Assembly (NCBI RefSeq): GCF_015709225.1 | Contig: NZ_JADNRS010000019.1 | Span: 1-45,248 of the forward strand | Source: Acholeplasma laidlawii | GTDB lineage: Bacteria > Bacillota_I > Bacilli_A > Acholeplasmatales > Acholeplasmataceae | Reading direction: 5' to 3' | Length of the DNA: 45,248 nucleotides | Part shown: positions 1 to 9,481 of the stretch, piece by piece | Position numbering within the stretch: position 1 is the stretch's first letter | How the letters are laid out: the number at the start of each line of letters is the position of its first letter | The notes under the pieces: model-generated | What the model saw: the letters and a program-made list of their open reading frames with translations, nothing else | Databases searched by the model: none | Told to the model about the DNA's origin: nothing | Translations under genes and position numbers: made by a program

Positions 1-22
1 CAATCCCCTTTTTATTTTTAAG

Positions 23-2284
23 CTATATATCGTAAGAACTTATAATTTGTGCAGGTGTTTTTCTAAGTAAGAGTCCCATTGGAAGTAGACCTATCAGTAG
101 ATTTGTTGCATATACAAAGATTACACCAAATAAGATAATGAAAAAATCAATTCTAAAACCTATAAATGTTCTTAGCGGTGAATTAGAAAATGCACCTAGT
201 ATAAATGACATCAGTCCAAATCCGATTAAAGAGGATACAGTTGTTAAAAGTATAATTTCAACAGCAAATGAACTATAAATTTCTAGTTTTCTTACACCTA
301 AGGCTCTATATACAGATATTTCATAAATGCGAGATATCATACTAGAACGCATCACAAAGTAAAATGCTAATAAGCCACCACCAATTAAAAAGATTGTAAT
401 AAGTAAATTTGCAGCAGTTTGTTGTGCAATTGCTATATTATTTTGGTCAATGACAGCTTGACTGCTTAATTTCACCATGTAACCTGCATCTTCTAGTGCT
501 TGTTTAAGTTCTAAATAGTTTGGTGTAAAGATATAGGCATCTAAACTAGCACCTGAGGATGCTAATATAGATTCTTCGAACTCTCTAGTTGTTGTATAAC
601 TTGGACTATTGATAGAATCAAAGTTTGTCAAAGTAAATGCTGTATTATAATCATATGCATAAATAGCAATATACTTAGCTTTAGATATACCTACAACTGT
701 ATAACGCTTTTGTGGGTCACTTAATGCACCACTAAATGCTAGTACTTCGCCAATGAAATCCTCTGGACGCCAAATACCTATATCTTGGTAGTTTTGATCA
801 CTTAATACATCTTTTGAATAAACACCATAACTTAAAACAATTTCATTAGCATTTAAAGGTAATCTGCCTGCATATATATCATTTTGTTTAAGTTGTTTAC
901 TATATTCTATTTTAATATTAGATGCTAAAGATTTAAATGCCCCATTACCTAAATTGATTCTTAACTGGTTACTAGCTGCGAGTCTTTGCATATAAATGAC
1001 ATAATCCCCATTGGTTTCATCGTTTACCTTGTCAAGTAAAGCTGATGCACCACCGTTTCCTTGATAAAACGAGTTCTTATTTACCTGGATATAACGTTCA
1101 TCCATCGTAAGTGCATCTTTATAGTCTTTTGTAAGAATACTGTACATATTAATGGTTGCAAATGCTACTAACATACCGCTAATCATAAAGATTGCTAACA
1201 TGAGTTTACCTTTGCGACCAAAGTTTATGAGTTTTCTAAAAGCAATCCAAAAACTGTTTTTGAAAGAAATTGTAAACTTCTTATGCTTATCTAAGTTTGT
1301 ATGATCTAAGACACTATCATCAAATGTTGTAACTAACATTTCTTCTCTTGTCTTTTTAGTGAAATGTTCATCTTTGACAATCATATGAGATTCTTCATTT
1401 AGCAACTTAATCTTTTGAATATCTGATTGAATATCTAAATAAAGTGTCTTATTTTTAATGATTAAACGTACTTGAGTAGGTAATACATCATCACTATCTG
1501 AATAAAAGGATGCTTTTAAGTGTTTTGAATCTAAACTAGATACTTCCACTAAGTCCTTCAAGTAAATCGTATTATCATTGGAAAATGCATGGTCTAGTAA
1601 CGTGGTATTTTGATCATCATTGATGATTTTACCATCTTTAATTTCAATGATTCGGTCCCCATAAAAGTTTGCAAGTTCTTTTTCATGTGTTACTAATACA
1701 ACTAATTTGTTAGCAGAAATTGATTTAATGATATTCATGATTTCTAGTGTATTTTTACTGTCTAAATTACCAGTAGGTTCATCAGCAATAATCACTTTAG
1801 GGTTTTTAACAAGTGCTCTAGCTATCGCTACCCTTTGTTGTTGTCCACCAGATAATTGCGTACTACGTTTTTTTCTAAAACGGTACATACCTACCTGTTT
1901 TAAGATGTAGTTCACTCTAGTTTCTATCTCGTTTTTATCTTGAATACCGATCATCTTAAGAACAAACGCCACATTATCAAACACACTTAAATTTGGCATT
2001 AAGTAATAATTTTGGAAAATATAGCCTACTTCTTCAGTACGAATTTTATCCCATATTGCAGATTTATAATGTGATATATGATGATCAAAGAAATCAATTT
2101 GACCCTTTTGAACTTTATCAAGTCCACCAATCACATTAAGTAGTGTTGTCTTACCAGATCCAGATGGTCCTAGTAAAACAACAAGGCCCTTATTAGGGAA
2201 ATCTAAAGATACATCATTTAATACATGAATACTATTTTTCTTACCACGATTAAAGTGTTTATCTAAATGTTTAACGCTTATCAT
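23..2284 (-). CDS. MacB-type ABC transporter, fused ATPase and permease
   Basis: 753 aa. The N-terminal ATPase (about 1-225) has Walker A GPSGSGKT (39-46), Q-loop Gln91, signature LSGGQ (144-148), Walker B VIIADE (164-169) and switch His200. A first membrane helix lies near 362-383, followed by a large extracytoplasmic domain and three helices near 632-656, 672-700 and 715-740. This is the MacB/FtsX layout, used to move lipoproteins, peptides or drugs across or out of the membrane; the substrate cannot be read here. It overlaps the upstream ABC gene by 4 bases (ATGA), so the two are translationally coupled and probably form one heterodimer. The stop is TAG. Confidence 0.9.
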   Translation of the reverse strand: MISVKHLDKHFNRGKKNSIHVLNDVSLDFPNKGLVVLLGPSGSGKTTLLNVIGGLDKVQKGQIDFFDHHISHYKSAIWDKIRTEEVGYIFQNYYLMPNLSVFDNVAFVLKMIGIQDKNEIETRVNYILKQVGMYRFRKKRSTQLSGGQQQRVAIARALVKNPKVIIADEPTGNLDSKNTLEIMNIIKSISANKLVVLVTHEKELANFYGDRIIEIKDGKIINDDQNTTLLDHAFSNDNTIYLKDLVEVSSLDSKHLKASFYSDSDDVLPTQVRLIIKNKTLYLDIQSDIQKIKLLNEESHMIVKDEHFTKKTREEMLVTTFDDSVLDHTNLDKHKKFTISFKNSFWIAFRKLINFGRKGKLMLAIFMISGMLVAFATINMYSILTKDYKDALTMDERYIQVNKNSFYQGNGGASALLDKVNDETNGDYVIYMQRLAASNQLRINLGNGAFKSLASNIKIEYSKQLKQNDIYAGRLPLNANEIVLSYGVYSKDVLSDQNYQDIGIWRPEDFIGEVLAFSGALSDPQKRYTVVGISKAKYIAIYAYDYNTAFTLTNFDSINSPSYTTTREFEESILASSGASLDAYIFTPNYLELKQALEDAGYMVKLSSQAVIDQNNIAIAQQTAANLLITIFLIGGGLLAFYFVMRSSMISRIYEISVYRALGVRKLEIYSSFAVEIILLTTVSSLIGFGLMSFILGAFSNSPLRTFIGFRIDFFIILFGVIFVYATNLLIGLLPMGLLLRKTPAQIISSYDI

Positions 2285-4419
2285 AATGTATCTTCTCTAC
2301 TTTCTGTAAGATTTTCAATGACTGATATTTTAAAGGTCTTCTTATTGAATCTTCTAGCTAACCATATAGATAGATAAGTAAATGTTAGGAATAAAATAAC
2401 ATAATCAAACGGAAGTAAACGTTGTAGGATTAAGTTCATACTGTAATTTGAGTAACTTAAGATATTTATGACAATCATAGATACAATAAATGAAATGACC
2501 ATCATATATACTTGTTCAAATATAACTAATAAACCAAGTTTAGACTCATTGGTACCAATCGATCTAAAGATTGCAAAATCTTTCTTTCTAGAACTCATTA
2601 CATTCTTCATGACTGAATATAGAATAAAGTATAAGAATAATGCAAATGCGTAGATTAAAGTGTAAAAGAATAGTGAAATCAGAAAGTTGATTGGTGCAAA
2701 TAATGCTTGAATCGCATTTTGTTCAAGTGCTGGATAAATCACTCTATATGTTGTTTTATCAATTGCTTTAAAGAGCCTTTCAGCTGTAATTTCACTACTT
2801 GCAGAAAGTGATAAGGTTTGATTACCACTGGCATTAAGTAATTCATCATGTGAAAAGTAAAGGGCACCACGATTGGAGTCATCAAATATACCTACAACTG
2901 TATAATTAATTTCATTATATTCATAGAACTCAACTAAGACAGAAACATTTGTTACGTAATCTTTTCTAACAGGGTCTAATTGTTCTAAATCAAGTAGGTC
3001 CCAGCCATAATATGAGATTGTTTCAATATGATCATAAGTGATTAACCAAGTGATATTGTTAATATTCTTATCCGGAAAATCTTCAAATGGGAATCGATAT
3101 ATATAAGTATCTAGTTGTATAGGGGTTACTTCTTCTGAAGTAACAACATCTTCTCTACTATAAAGAATTGCACCAATATTCACTCTTAAAGCATTGGATA
3201 CAACAACTTCAGTAGCACTAAGGTTTGTCATTTTCCCTTCAATTAGAAATTGCGGTTGTTTAGAGATGAAGTACGTTGTGTCGTATTTATAAGTTTGCGG
3301 AATATACTCTGTATATCCTTGAGGATGTGTATAATACATATAGTTCGTTTCTATTTCATCAATGAACAAGACACCTTCGTAAACAAAGTGATTTGAACCG
3401 CTTAGACTAGATAAATATTCAACATCATCTGAAGATATTGTCTGACCATCTTTTCTAACAACATTCATACGATTATCCGACATATTTGAAGTGTGAAAAT
3501 CAAATATTTGAATATCAGGACCCATATCTAAATTTAAATTAAATAAATCTTGCCTTGCTGTATTCATTACATTACTATACGTCATTGTAAAGACTAAAAT
3601 GATCATTACTTGTAGTGCAATAAAAAACAGTAGTAATCTAGGTCTGGATAATAGATTTCTTAAAGCAAAACGAGCAACTGATCCCACAGTCATTGGCTTA
3701 ATGTACGGCTCTATTTTGGCATCATCATGTGTATTTTTCTTTAATGTCTTATCTTCTACCACTTCACCATCATGCATCTTTATATGGCGTGTAGCTATCT
3801 CTTTGACTTGATCATAGTCATGTGTAACAATGATGATTAACTTATCTTTTGATAATGCTTGAAGTAACGAAATAACTTGTTTACTGGATTCAGAGTCTAA
3901 GTTCCCTGTTGGTTCATCTGCAACAATGATTGGTGTATCTTTAGCCAAAGCACGTGCAATTACTGCACGTTGTTTTTGACCACCACTAAGTTTAGATGCT
4001 TTATGATGTTTATGACTTGTTAATCCAACTTTATCAATCAGTTCTAGTGCACGTTTTTTACGTTCTTTTCTAGGATAGTTTTGAACTTCTAGTGCTAAAA
4101 GAACGTTCTCGTAGACTGTAAATGAATCAATAATATTATAATTTTGGAAGACAAATCCTACAAATTTAGAACGGTAATTTTCCCAGTCTTTGACTAAAAA
4201 ATGAGATGTTTCTTCATCTTGAATATAAAGTTCACCATCTTCATAGCTGTCAAGACCCGAAATGACGTTTAAAAGTGTAGATTTACCACTTCCTGATTCC
4301 CCTGTGACTGCAATAAATTCACCAATATTAAACTCAAGTGAGATCTTTTGCATCCCTACGGATACACCCTCACCGGACTTATAATATTTAGAAATGTTTT
4401 CTAGTTTTATAAGTGACAT
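2281..4419 (-). CDS. MacB-type ABC transporter, second fused ATPase-permease
   Basis: 712 aa, same architecture as its downstream partner. The ATPase has Walker A GESGSGKS (40-47), signature LSGGQ (144-148), Walker B IIVADE (164-169) and His200. One helix follows near 260-280, then a roughly 300-residue extracytoplasmic region rich in Tyr, Asp and Asn, then three C-terminal helices and a conserved 'FAIFRSIGT' loop typical of FtsX permeases. Two full MacB-like proteins from coupled genes suggest a heterodimeric exporter or a lipoprotein extraction machine. Only 3 bases separate it from the HAD phosphatase gene upstream. Confidence 0.9.
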   Translation of the reverse strand: MSLIKLENISKYYKSGEGVSVGMQKISLEFNIGEFIAVTGESGSGKSTLLNVISGLDSYEDGELYIQDEETSHFLVKDWENYRSKFVGFVFQNYNIIDSFTVYENVLLALEVQNYPRKERKKRALELIDKVGLTSHKHHKASKLSGGQKQRAVIARALAKDTPIIVADEPTGNLDSESSKQVISLLQALSKDKLIIIVTHDYDQVKEIATRHIKMHDGEVVEDKTLKKNTHDDAKIEPYIKPMTVGSVARFALRNLLSRPRLLLFFIALQVMIILVFTMTYSNVMNTARQDLFNLNLDMGPDIQIFDFHTSNMSDNRMNVVRKDGQTISSDDVEYLSSLSGSNHFVYEGVLFIDEIETNYMYYTHPQGYTEYIPQTYKYDTTYFISKQPQFLIEGKMTNLSATEVVVSNALRVNIGAILYSREDVVTSEEVTPIQLDTYIYRFPFEDFPDKNINNITWLITYDHIETISYYGWDLLDLEQLDPVRKDYVTNVSVLVEFYEYNEINYTVVGIFDDSNRGALYFSHDELLNASGNQTLSLSASSEITAERLFKAIDKTTYRVIYPALEQNAIQALFAPINFLISLFFYTLIYAFALFLYFILYSVMKNVMSSRKKDFAIFRSIGTNESKLGLLVIFEQVYMMVISFIVSMIVINILSYSNYSMNLILQRLLPFDYVILFLTFTYLSIWLARRFNKKTFKISVIENLTESREDTL

Positions 4420-4422
4420 AAA

Positions 4423-5070
4423 TTATTCCCCTTGTATAATTTTTTGTATTTGATCGACCTTAAGTATTAAATAATCTGGTTTTTCATGTTTTAATTCTGT
4501 GTAATCTCTAAATCCCCAACTCACTCCAACGACTTTGACATCTGCATGTTTCGCTGTTTGAATATCTACTTCTGAATCTCCTATAAATAGCACCTCATGT
4601 TTATTTAATCGAAGCTCTTTAATGGCTAGATTTAAAGGTGCAGGATCTGGTTTTTTAGGTATACCAGGACGCTCTCCGATTACCACATCAAACATACCTT
4701 TAAAATAGTAATCTATAATTTCACTTACTGCCTCTTGATGTTTATTGGATACCACTGCTAATTGATATGTTTTTTTTAATTGATGAAGTAGTTCATTCAT
4801 ACCTTCATAAGGCTTAGTACGTATTTTTGAATGTGTTTCTAGATAGGGTAAATAAATAGAAAGTGCTTCATCTAAATAGTTTATATTATGCTTTAATATA
4901 TGCATCCATAAGGCTTTAGCCCCATTACCTAAATAGCGTCTGACATCTTCTTTTTTTACATGTGATAGTTTAAGTTGATTCAAAGTATAGTTACAACTAT
5001 TTGTTATATCATCTAGTGTATCTAGTAATGTACCATCTAGATCAAATATAATTGCTTTTAAATTATTCAT
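4423..5070 (-). CDS. HAD-superfamily phosphatase, Gph/PpaX type
   Basis: 215 aa. HAD motif I is FDLDGTLLDT, with nucleophile Asp10 and acid/base Asp12. Motif II is VVSNK, the motif III Lys is in GIPKKPDP, and motif IV is GDSEVDIQTA. An alpha-helical cap follows motif I, so this is a subclass-I HAD like phosphoglycolate phosphatase or the pyrophosphatase PpaX; the substrate cannot be separated by sequence alone. GAGG lies 5 bases before the ATG. It is the first gene of a three-gene operon with the two ABC proteins, though no functional link is obvious. Confidence 0.85.
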   Translation of the reverse strand: MNNLKAIIFDLDGTLLDTLDDITNSCNYTLNQLKLSHVKKEDVRRYLGNGAKALWMHILKHNINYLDEALSIYLPYLETHSKIRTKPYEGMNELLHQLKKTYQLAVVSNKHQEAVSEIIDYYFKGMFDVVIGERPGIPKKPDPAPLNLAIKELRLNKHEVLFIGDSEVDIQTAKHADVKVVGVSWGFRDYTELKHEKPDYLILKVDQIQKIIQGE

Positions 5071-5145
5071 TTCTACCTCGTTTCTTCATCTCATTATATC
5101 ACATAGTATATGTGGTCCAATAAAATATATAAATGATGGATTTAA

Positions 5146-5191
5146 GATAAAAATAAAGCAACTATCACCACATTTGGTCATAGTTACTTTA
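5146..5191 (-). terminator. Intrinsic terminator of the GH3 gene
   Basis: An 11-bp stem (AAAGTAACTAT / ATAGTTGCTTT read on the minus strand, one U-G wobble) with a 14-base loop is followed by a T-rich tract (TTTATTTTTATC). The wobble is only favourable in the minus-strand RNA, which gives the direction. Confidence 0.75.
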
Positions 5192-5213
5192 TATTAACTC
5201 TAATAATTATTGT

Positions 5214-8200
5214 CTATCCATGGCGAGTAACCTTGATTTCATAAATTATATTACTAGATTTATTGAATTTAATGGACAGGATTTGAGGTCCTTCTTCTGC
5301 AAGTATAATAGCTCTGGCTTGAACTTTATTTCCGTTTGTACCATGTATTGTAACAGTAGTCTTATATGTATTGTCTAAATAAAGTGAAAACGGGATTTGA
5401 GCAAGGTTACTAGAATCACTTGATATTGTAAAGTCGATTAAATACTTACCAGCCTTATCAAGCGAAACAGGAAAACTTAATATTGCATCTTTTTTTATAA
5501 TATGAAGTTCGTTATTTAAATATTCAATATCTTGAACACTATAAATTGCTTGATTAAAATCTAGTTTTAAAGAATCCCAAGCCTTATTTCCAAAAACAGG
5601 ATAATCTAAGATGTTTAGTGTATCTATATTGATAATGTTTGCATCATTATTTACTGTATTTAGTGTATTAAGGTGGTATATATTCGTATCACTTTGATTA
5701 TGTATTGTAAGAATACCTGAGGTTTTTTCCTTATTTAAGTATGATTTAGACGACTTTTGTCTAATATGACTTAAATTGTCTAACTTTTGGTTAAATATCA
5801 GTGGATTGATATACGACTTTTCATCACTTAACTTAAAACTATCTAGTGTAGGTATATTTAAAGGTTTTTGATTTGTTTTAAACCAATAATTTCTTTTTAT
5901 CATGTTTGGTTTTGGTTTCAAATGATGCATACGATTGAATGCCGGTGTAGTCATAAGATATGTTAAGATATTCTTGGCTACTTTTTGTAGGTGCGCTAAT
6001 TTTAATGAGCCATTTAAATAACTTTCTTTTGTATTATCTTGATTAGAATTGGCTTTAGCATCACTTACTACCATGTAAAGGTCATTTTGGCTTATAATCA
6101 TAGCCTTCGTATTTTTAGCATCACCAGGACCATTAAAATCATTCATTTTAGCCCACCAGTCGGTGACTAAAATACCTTTTAATCCCCATTCTTTTCTTAA
6201 TAGTAAGTTATTGATCTCAAAATTGGATGCTGTCCATAAGCTATTTACTGGGTTATAAGATGTCATAATTGCACGCGCTTTACCGACCTTTATAGCAATC
6301 TCAAATGCTTTTAAGTAGATTTCTCGTTGTGCACGCTCTGATATGATGGCATCCACGTTTAATCTATCAGTTTCTTGATTATTACCGTATAAATGCTTAA
6401 GTGTTCCACTCACACCTTCTTTATGTAATCCAATAATTGCACTTGATGCCATAAGACCAGTTAATAGTGGATCTTCTGAATAGTATTCAAAGTTTCTACC
6501 GTTTAATGGATGTCTTATGATATTCATGCCTGGACCTAAAATTAAATCCACTTGATAGGCCTTCATTTCAAACGCTAATAATTGGTAGAGATCTTCAACT
6601 AATTTTACATCAAATGTCGAGGCTAAGGATATACCATTAGGTAAACTAGATGCATAAAATCCCGAATCCATACGTATACCACTTGGACCATCCGCAGCAC
6701 AGGCAATTGGAATACCTTTACCTAGTAATTCTTCGGTAACACCACCAAAAGCTGCCGCAGTACCTGCTGTAACTTTTGGTGAACTCATACCCTCACCTCT
6801 AGTCAACTCCACCAAATTATCAACACTAAGAGATCCAACAAATGCATCCATTGTGTATTTATTATTGTACACATCCATCAAATTCATAGGTTTAGTATGA
6901 GTTGGTAGTGTTTTAGGTATATTTTTTTGAATCAATTCATTATAGTTTGTAGTTCTTAAAGGTACATCTTCAAAGGTTATATTAAAGTTAGCGTCTGGTT
7001 TTATACGTTTAAAAGCCTTAATTGGTGCAGAAAGTTCTCTTGATAGTTTAGTGATGATATCATCTTCTAATTTGATATCTCCAAAATGTTCATGATGTCT
7101 TGATGAGTTGCCAATATAAAATTTATAGTTTCCTTTTTCAAGTACATATGTGGATTTATAAATATAACCTACATCATCATAGCTTGATAGATTATAAAAA
7201 TCTATTTTAATTTCGATAATCATAGATTCTTTTGGTTCTAACTCTTTTGTTTTGCTAAAAGCTGCGAGTACTAGTTTTGGTTTACCTAGAAGTCCTTGTG
7301 GTTGTGAAACATAGACTTGTACTACTTCTTTTGCTCTAACTTTACCCGTATTAGTGACTTTAACCTTAAATAATATATGCTTATCTACCATATCAAAGCT
7401 TAATGGTTCAATTTTAAACTTTGAATAGGTTAAACCATAACCAAATGGATACCTTACTGCTTCTTTATCAAAAGTTTCAAAGTATCTATACCCAACATAG
7501 ATATCTTCCTCATAAATAACCTGTCCCTTATGACCAAAATTATGGTGTGCCGGTTCTTTTTCTATACTTTTTACTAGAGAAATCGGTAGTTTGCCTGATG
7601 GAGATTTATAACCAAGTAAAATATCTTTTATTGCAAGTGCACCATATTGACCACCATGCCATGCAAACACTAAGCCATCAATGGTATATCTATCCATAAA
7701 TGATAAATCAATAGCACTACCAACATTAAGTACGACTACAGTCTTTTTAAACTGATTAGTGACAAGCTTTAATAGATTATCTTCTTCATCTGTTAGGTAA
7801 TAACTACCTTTAGTAGCCTTATTATCTTTATCTTCCCCTGCGGTTCTACCAATTACAACTAATGCTACATCACTTTCTTTTGAGGCATCTTGTATGATGT
7901 TAGGATGCATGGACATCTCTTCTTGATTCCAAGGTTCAGATGCCCATTGCCCATTACCAGAATCGAAAGGAAACTCACTAACCCATGATTTATAGGTTTC
8001 ATAGACTAATTTATTCACCTTTACATTTGGATCACTTAAGAAGGATTCTATTAATGATGGGACATATTTGACATTAACCAGACCACCTGATCCGGTACCG
8101 GATTTATAATAATTAAATTGAATGCGTCCAAAGATAGCTATTTTTTTGTTTAATAAAGGTAATACATGGTCATTTTTAAGTAAAACCATACCTTCACCTG

Positions 8201-8279
8201 CAGTATACTTTGAAAAACTTGCAAGTTCTGGAAGTGGCATCATTGCTTGTGGTTCTATATGTTTGAAGCGTTTTTTCAT
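5214..8279 (-). CDS. GH3 family beta-glycosidase with reversed domain order
   Basis: 1021 aa from the chosen start; numbering here is from an ATG five codons upstream. GAGG sits 9 bases before the ATG at 8279, while the upstream ATG lies on top of it. Domain order is GH3 C-domain first (about 25-250, with AGEGMVLLKND and a GRTAGEDKDN stretch), an FnIII-like domain (about 285-410), then the TIM-barrel GH3 N-domain (about 480-780), then a beta-rich tail resembling a carbohydrate-binding module (about 900-1026). In the barrel are substrate-binding AADGPSG (Asp536), GRNFEYYSEDP, KH (633-634) and VTDWW with the predicted nucleophile Asp712. No signal peptide is visible, so it probably acts inside the cell. 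This swapped order is known from Ruminococcus and Butyrivibrio beta-glucosidases. The exact sugar specificity is not clear. Confidence 0.9.
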   Translation of the reverse strand: MKKRFKHIEPQAMMPLPELASFSKYTAGEGMVLLKNDHVLPLLNKKIAIFGRIQFNYYKSGTGSGGLVNVKYVPSLIESFLSDPNVKVNKLVYETYKSWVSEFPFDSGNGQWASEPWNQEEMSMHPNIIQDASKESDVALVVIGRTAGEDKDNKATKGSYYLTDEEDNLLKLVTNQFKKTVVVLNVGSAIDLSFMDRYTIDGLVFAWHGGQYGALAIKDILLGYKSPSGKLPISLVKSIEKEPAHHNFGHKGQVIYEEDIYVGYRYFETFDKEAVRYPFGYGLTYSKFKIEPLSFDMVDKHILFKVKVTNTGKVRAKEVVQVYVSQPQGLLGKPKLVLAAFSKTKELEPKESMIIEIKIDFYNLSSYDDVGYIYKSTYVLEKGNYKFYIGNSSRHHEHFGDIKLEDDIITKLSRELSAPIKAFKRIKPDANFNITFEDVPLRTTNYNELIQKNIPKTLPTHTKPMNLMDVYNNKYTMDAFVGSLSVDNLVELTRGEGMSSPKVTAGTAAAFGGVTEELLGKGIPIACAADGPSGIRMDSGFYASSLPNGISLASTFDVKLVEDLYQLLAFEMKAYQVDLILGPGMNIIRHPLNGRNFEYYSEDPLLTGLMASSAIIGLHKEGVSGTLKHLYGNNQETDRLNVDAIISERAQREIYLKAFEIAIKVGKARAIMTSYNPVNSLWTASNFEINNLLLRKEWGLKGILVTDWWAKMNDFNGPGDAKNTKAMIISQNDLYMVVSDAKANSNQDNTKESYLNGSLKLAHLQKVAKNILTYLMTTPAFNRMHHLKPKPNMIKRNYWFKTNQKPLNIPTLDSFKLSDEKSYINPLIFNQKLDNLSHIRQKSSKSYLNKEKTSGILTIHNQSDTNIYHLNTLNTVNNDANIINIDTLNILDYPVFGNKAWDSLKLDFNQAIYSVQDIEYLNNELHIIKKDAILSFPVSLDKAGKYLIDFTISSDSSNLAQIPFSLYLDNTYKTTVTIHGTNGNKVQARAIILAEEGPQILSIKFNKSSNIIYEIKVTRHG

Positions 8280-8307
8280 ATATGAGTACCTCATAGATTA
8301 TATTTAA

Positions 8308-8385
8308 GAAATCGTTTTCTCGTAAGTATATTGTATGTCAAATACGCCATTTTACAAGTATATTTAACGAAAACGCATTTTCGTT
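8308..8385 (-). promoter_or_regulatory. GH3 promoter with two LacI-like operator sites
   Basis: A candidate promoter reads TTGTAA (8352-8357), 16-bp spacer, TACAAT (8330-8335). Upstream lies an inverted repeat, AACGAAAA-CGCA-TTTTCGTT (8366-8385). A related site, ACGAGAAAACGATTTC (8308-8323, minus strand), covers the predicted start of transcription. Both carry the GAAAACG half-site typical of LacI/CcpA-family operators. No LacI-type gene is in the window, so the regulator is unknown. Confidence 0.5.
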
Positions 8386-8398
8386 TAGAAAATGCGTT
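8372..8398 (-). terminator. Hairpin after frnE-like gene, overlapping the GH3 operator
   Basis: A perfect 10-bp inverted repeat (AACGCATTTT / AAAATGCGTT, 7-base loop) lies 18 bases past the stop of the FrnE-like gene. It shares bases with the upstream GH3 operator, so the two functions are packed into one sequence. The T-tract is short (TTTTCG), so termination may be leaky. Confidence 0.5.
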
Positions 8399-8416
8399 CA
8401 TCATTTAATTTAATCA

Positions 8417-9112
8417 TTAAATTGCACAACCATCCGGACCACATAGATCATCATCTGATCCGATAGTTTGGAAAGGATTTGCTTCTTTATAGGCTTGTTC
8501 AATCGCTTGATTAAACATTTCTATGGGTTGTGCACCACTTACTGCATATTTTCTATCTAATACAAAGAATGGTACACCGCGTACGCCAATGCTCTGTGCT
8601 TCCTCAATTTCTTTATCAACTTCTTCCTGGAATTGATTTGATCCAAGTACTGCTTTTGCGTCATTGACATTAAGATCAAGTAATTTAACAATATCTAATA
8701 AGACTGCATCATCATGAATACTTAAGCCTTTTGTAAAATAAGCCTCAAATAGTTTTGTTGAAATCTCCGATTCTTTACCAAGAGTTCTAGCCCATTTTGC
8801 TAGTCTGTGTGCCTTGTAAGTATTAGTCATTTTCATATTGTCATAATCATAAACCAGACCTACTTGTTTTGCACGCTCTACAGTTTGCATAAACATTTGT
8901 TTTGTTTGATTTAAACTAACACCTTTCATTCTAGAAAAAATAGTATAACTATCTTCTGTTGTTTCAAAAGGTGCATCTGGACTTAACTGATAAGCTTTAT
9001 AAATGACTTCAATTTTATCTTTATCTTTAAAATTATTTAGTGCTTGTTCAAATATTGTTTTTCCGATATAGCAAAACGGACATGAAAAGTCACTCCATAC
9101 TTCAATTTTCAT
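8417..9112 (-). CDS. FrnE-like DsbA-family thiol-disulfide oxidoreductase
   Basis: 231 aa from the second ATG. The first ATG (9118) lies 1 base after the AGAGG Shine-Dalgarno; the second (9112) is 7 bases away and is preferred. The thioredoxin fold begins with EVWSDFSCPFC, whose CPFC is the redox pair. The helical insertion and the GVRGVPFFV cis-Pro loop match the FrnE/2-hydroxychromene-carboxylate isomerase group. The C-terminus carries a second pair, CGPDGC (CX4C), as described for Deinococcus FrnE. No signal peptide, so it is likely a cytoplasmic disulfide reductase/isomerase for redox stress. Confidence 0.88.
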   Translation of the reverse strand: MKIEVWSDFSCPFCYIGKTIFEQALNNFKDKDKIEVIYKAYQLSPDAPFETTEDSYTIFSRMKGVSLNQTKQMFMQTVERAKQVGLVYDYDNMKMTNTYKAHRLAKWARTLGKESEISTKLFEAYFTKGLSIHDDAVLLDIVKLLDLNVNDAKAVLGSNQFQEEVDKEIEEAQSIGVRGVPFFVLDRKYAVSGAQPIEMFNQAIEQAYKEANPFQTIGSDDDLCGPDGCAI

Positions 9113-9160
9113 CTTCATACCTCTACTTTCTTATAGTAATCATTTTAACATACCCTATAT

Positions 9161-9191
9161 AATAAAAAGTTGCCTAAGCCTAGGCAACTTT
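9161..9191 (-). terminator. Intrinsic terminator after the 70-aa membrane protein
   Basis: A perfect 10-bp stem (AAAGTTGCCT / AGGCAACTTT, 6-base loop) is followed on the minus strand by TTTATTATA. It starts 13 bases after the stop of the small membrane-protein gene and ends that operon. Confidence 0.85.
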
Positions 9192-9203
9192 GATTATGTG
9201 ATT

Positions 9204-9416
9204 TTACTTTCCTTCTAAGGCAATTAAACTCACAATTAGTAATAATAATGGTTGATAGACGGTGTTCCAAATAACTGCAACAACTGCTTGTACTTGTGTC
9301 CATAAGTCACTACTTGATTCCCATGCGTCCAAGTATGCTTGGAAGGAACCTAAAAATAATGATGCAAAAACAACACCTGCTACTACCAATCCTACTAATC
9401 CAATAAGTCTTCTCAT
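9204..9416 (-). CDS. Small two-helix membrane protein, unknown function
   Basis: 70 aa. Two hydrophobic helices (about 3-25 and 44-66) are separated by an acidic, Trp-containing loop (AYLDAWESSSDLWTQ). A very strong Shine-Dalgarno, GGAGGTG, lies 8 bases before the ATG, and a good terminator follows, so it is a real gene despite its size. It lies 65 bases downstream of pepF and probably shares its transcript. I recognise no family. Confidence 0.75.
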   Translation of the reverse strand: MRRLIGLVGLVVAGVVFASLFLGSFQAYLDAWESSSDLWTQVQAVVAVIWNTVYQPLLLLIVSLIALEGK

Positions 9417-9481
9417 TTATTAAACACCTCCATGTTTATTTAATTTTACAATAATATAAACTGGTTGTTCTAAAAATTACT

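Noticed and set aside
1707-1910. Plus-strand ORF inside the first ABC gene
   Set aside because: It is the antisense shadow of the ATPase domain, without Shine-Dalgarno or own promoter.
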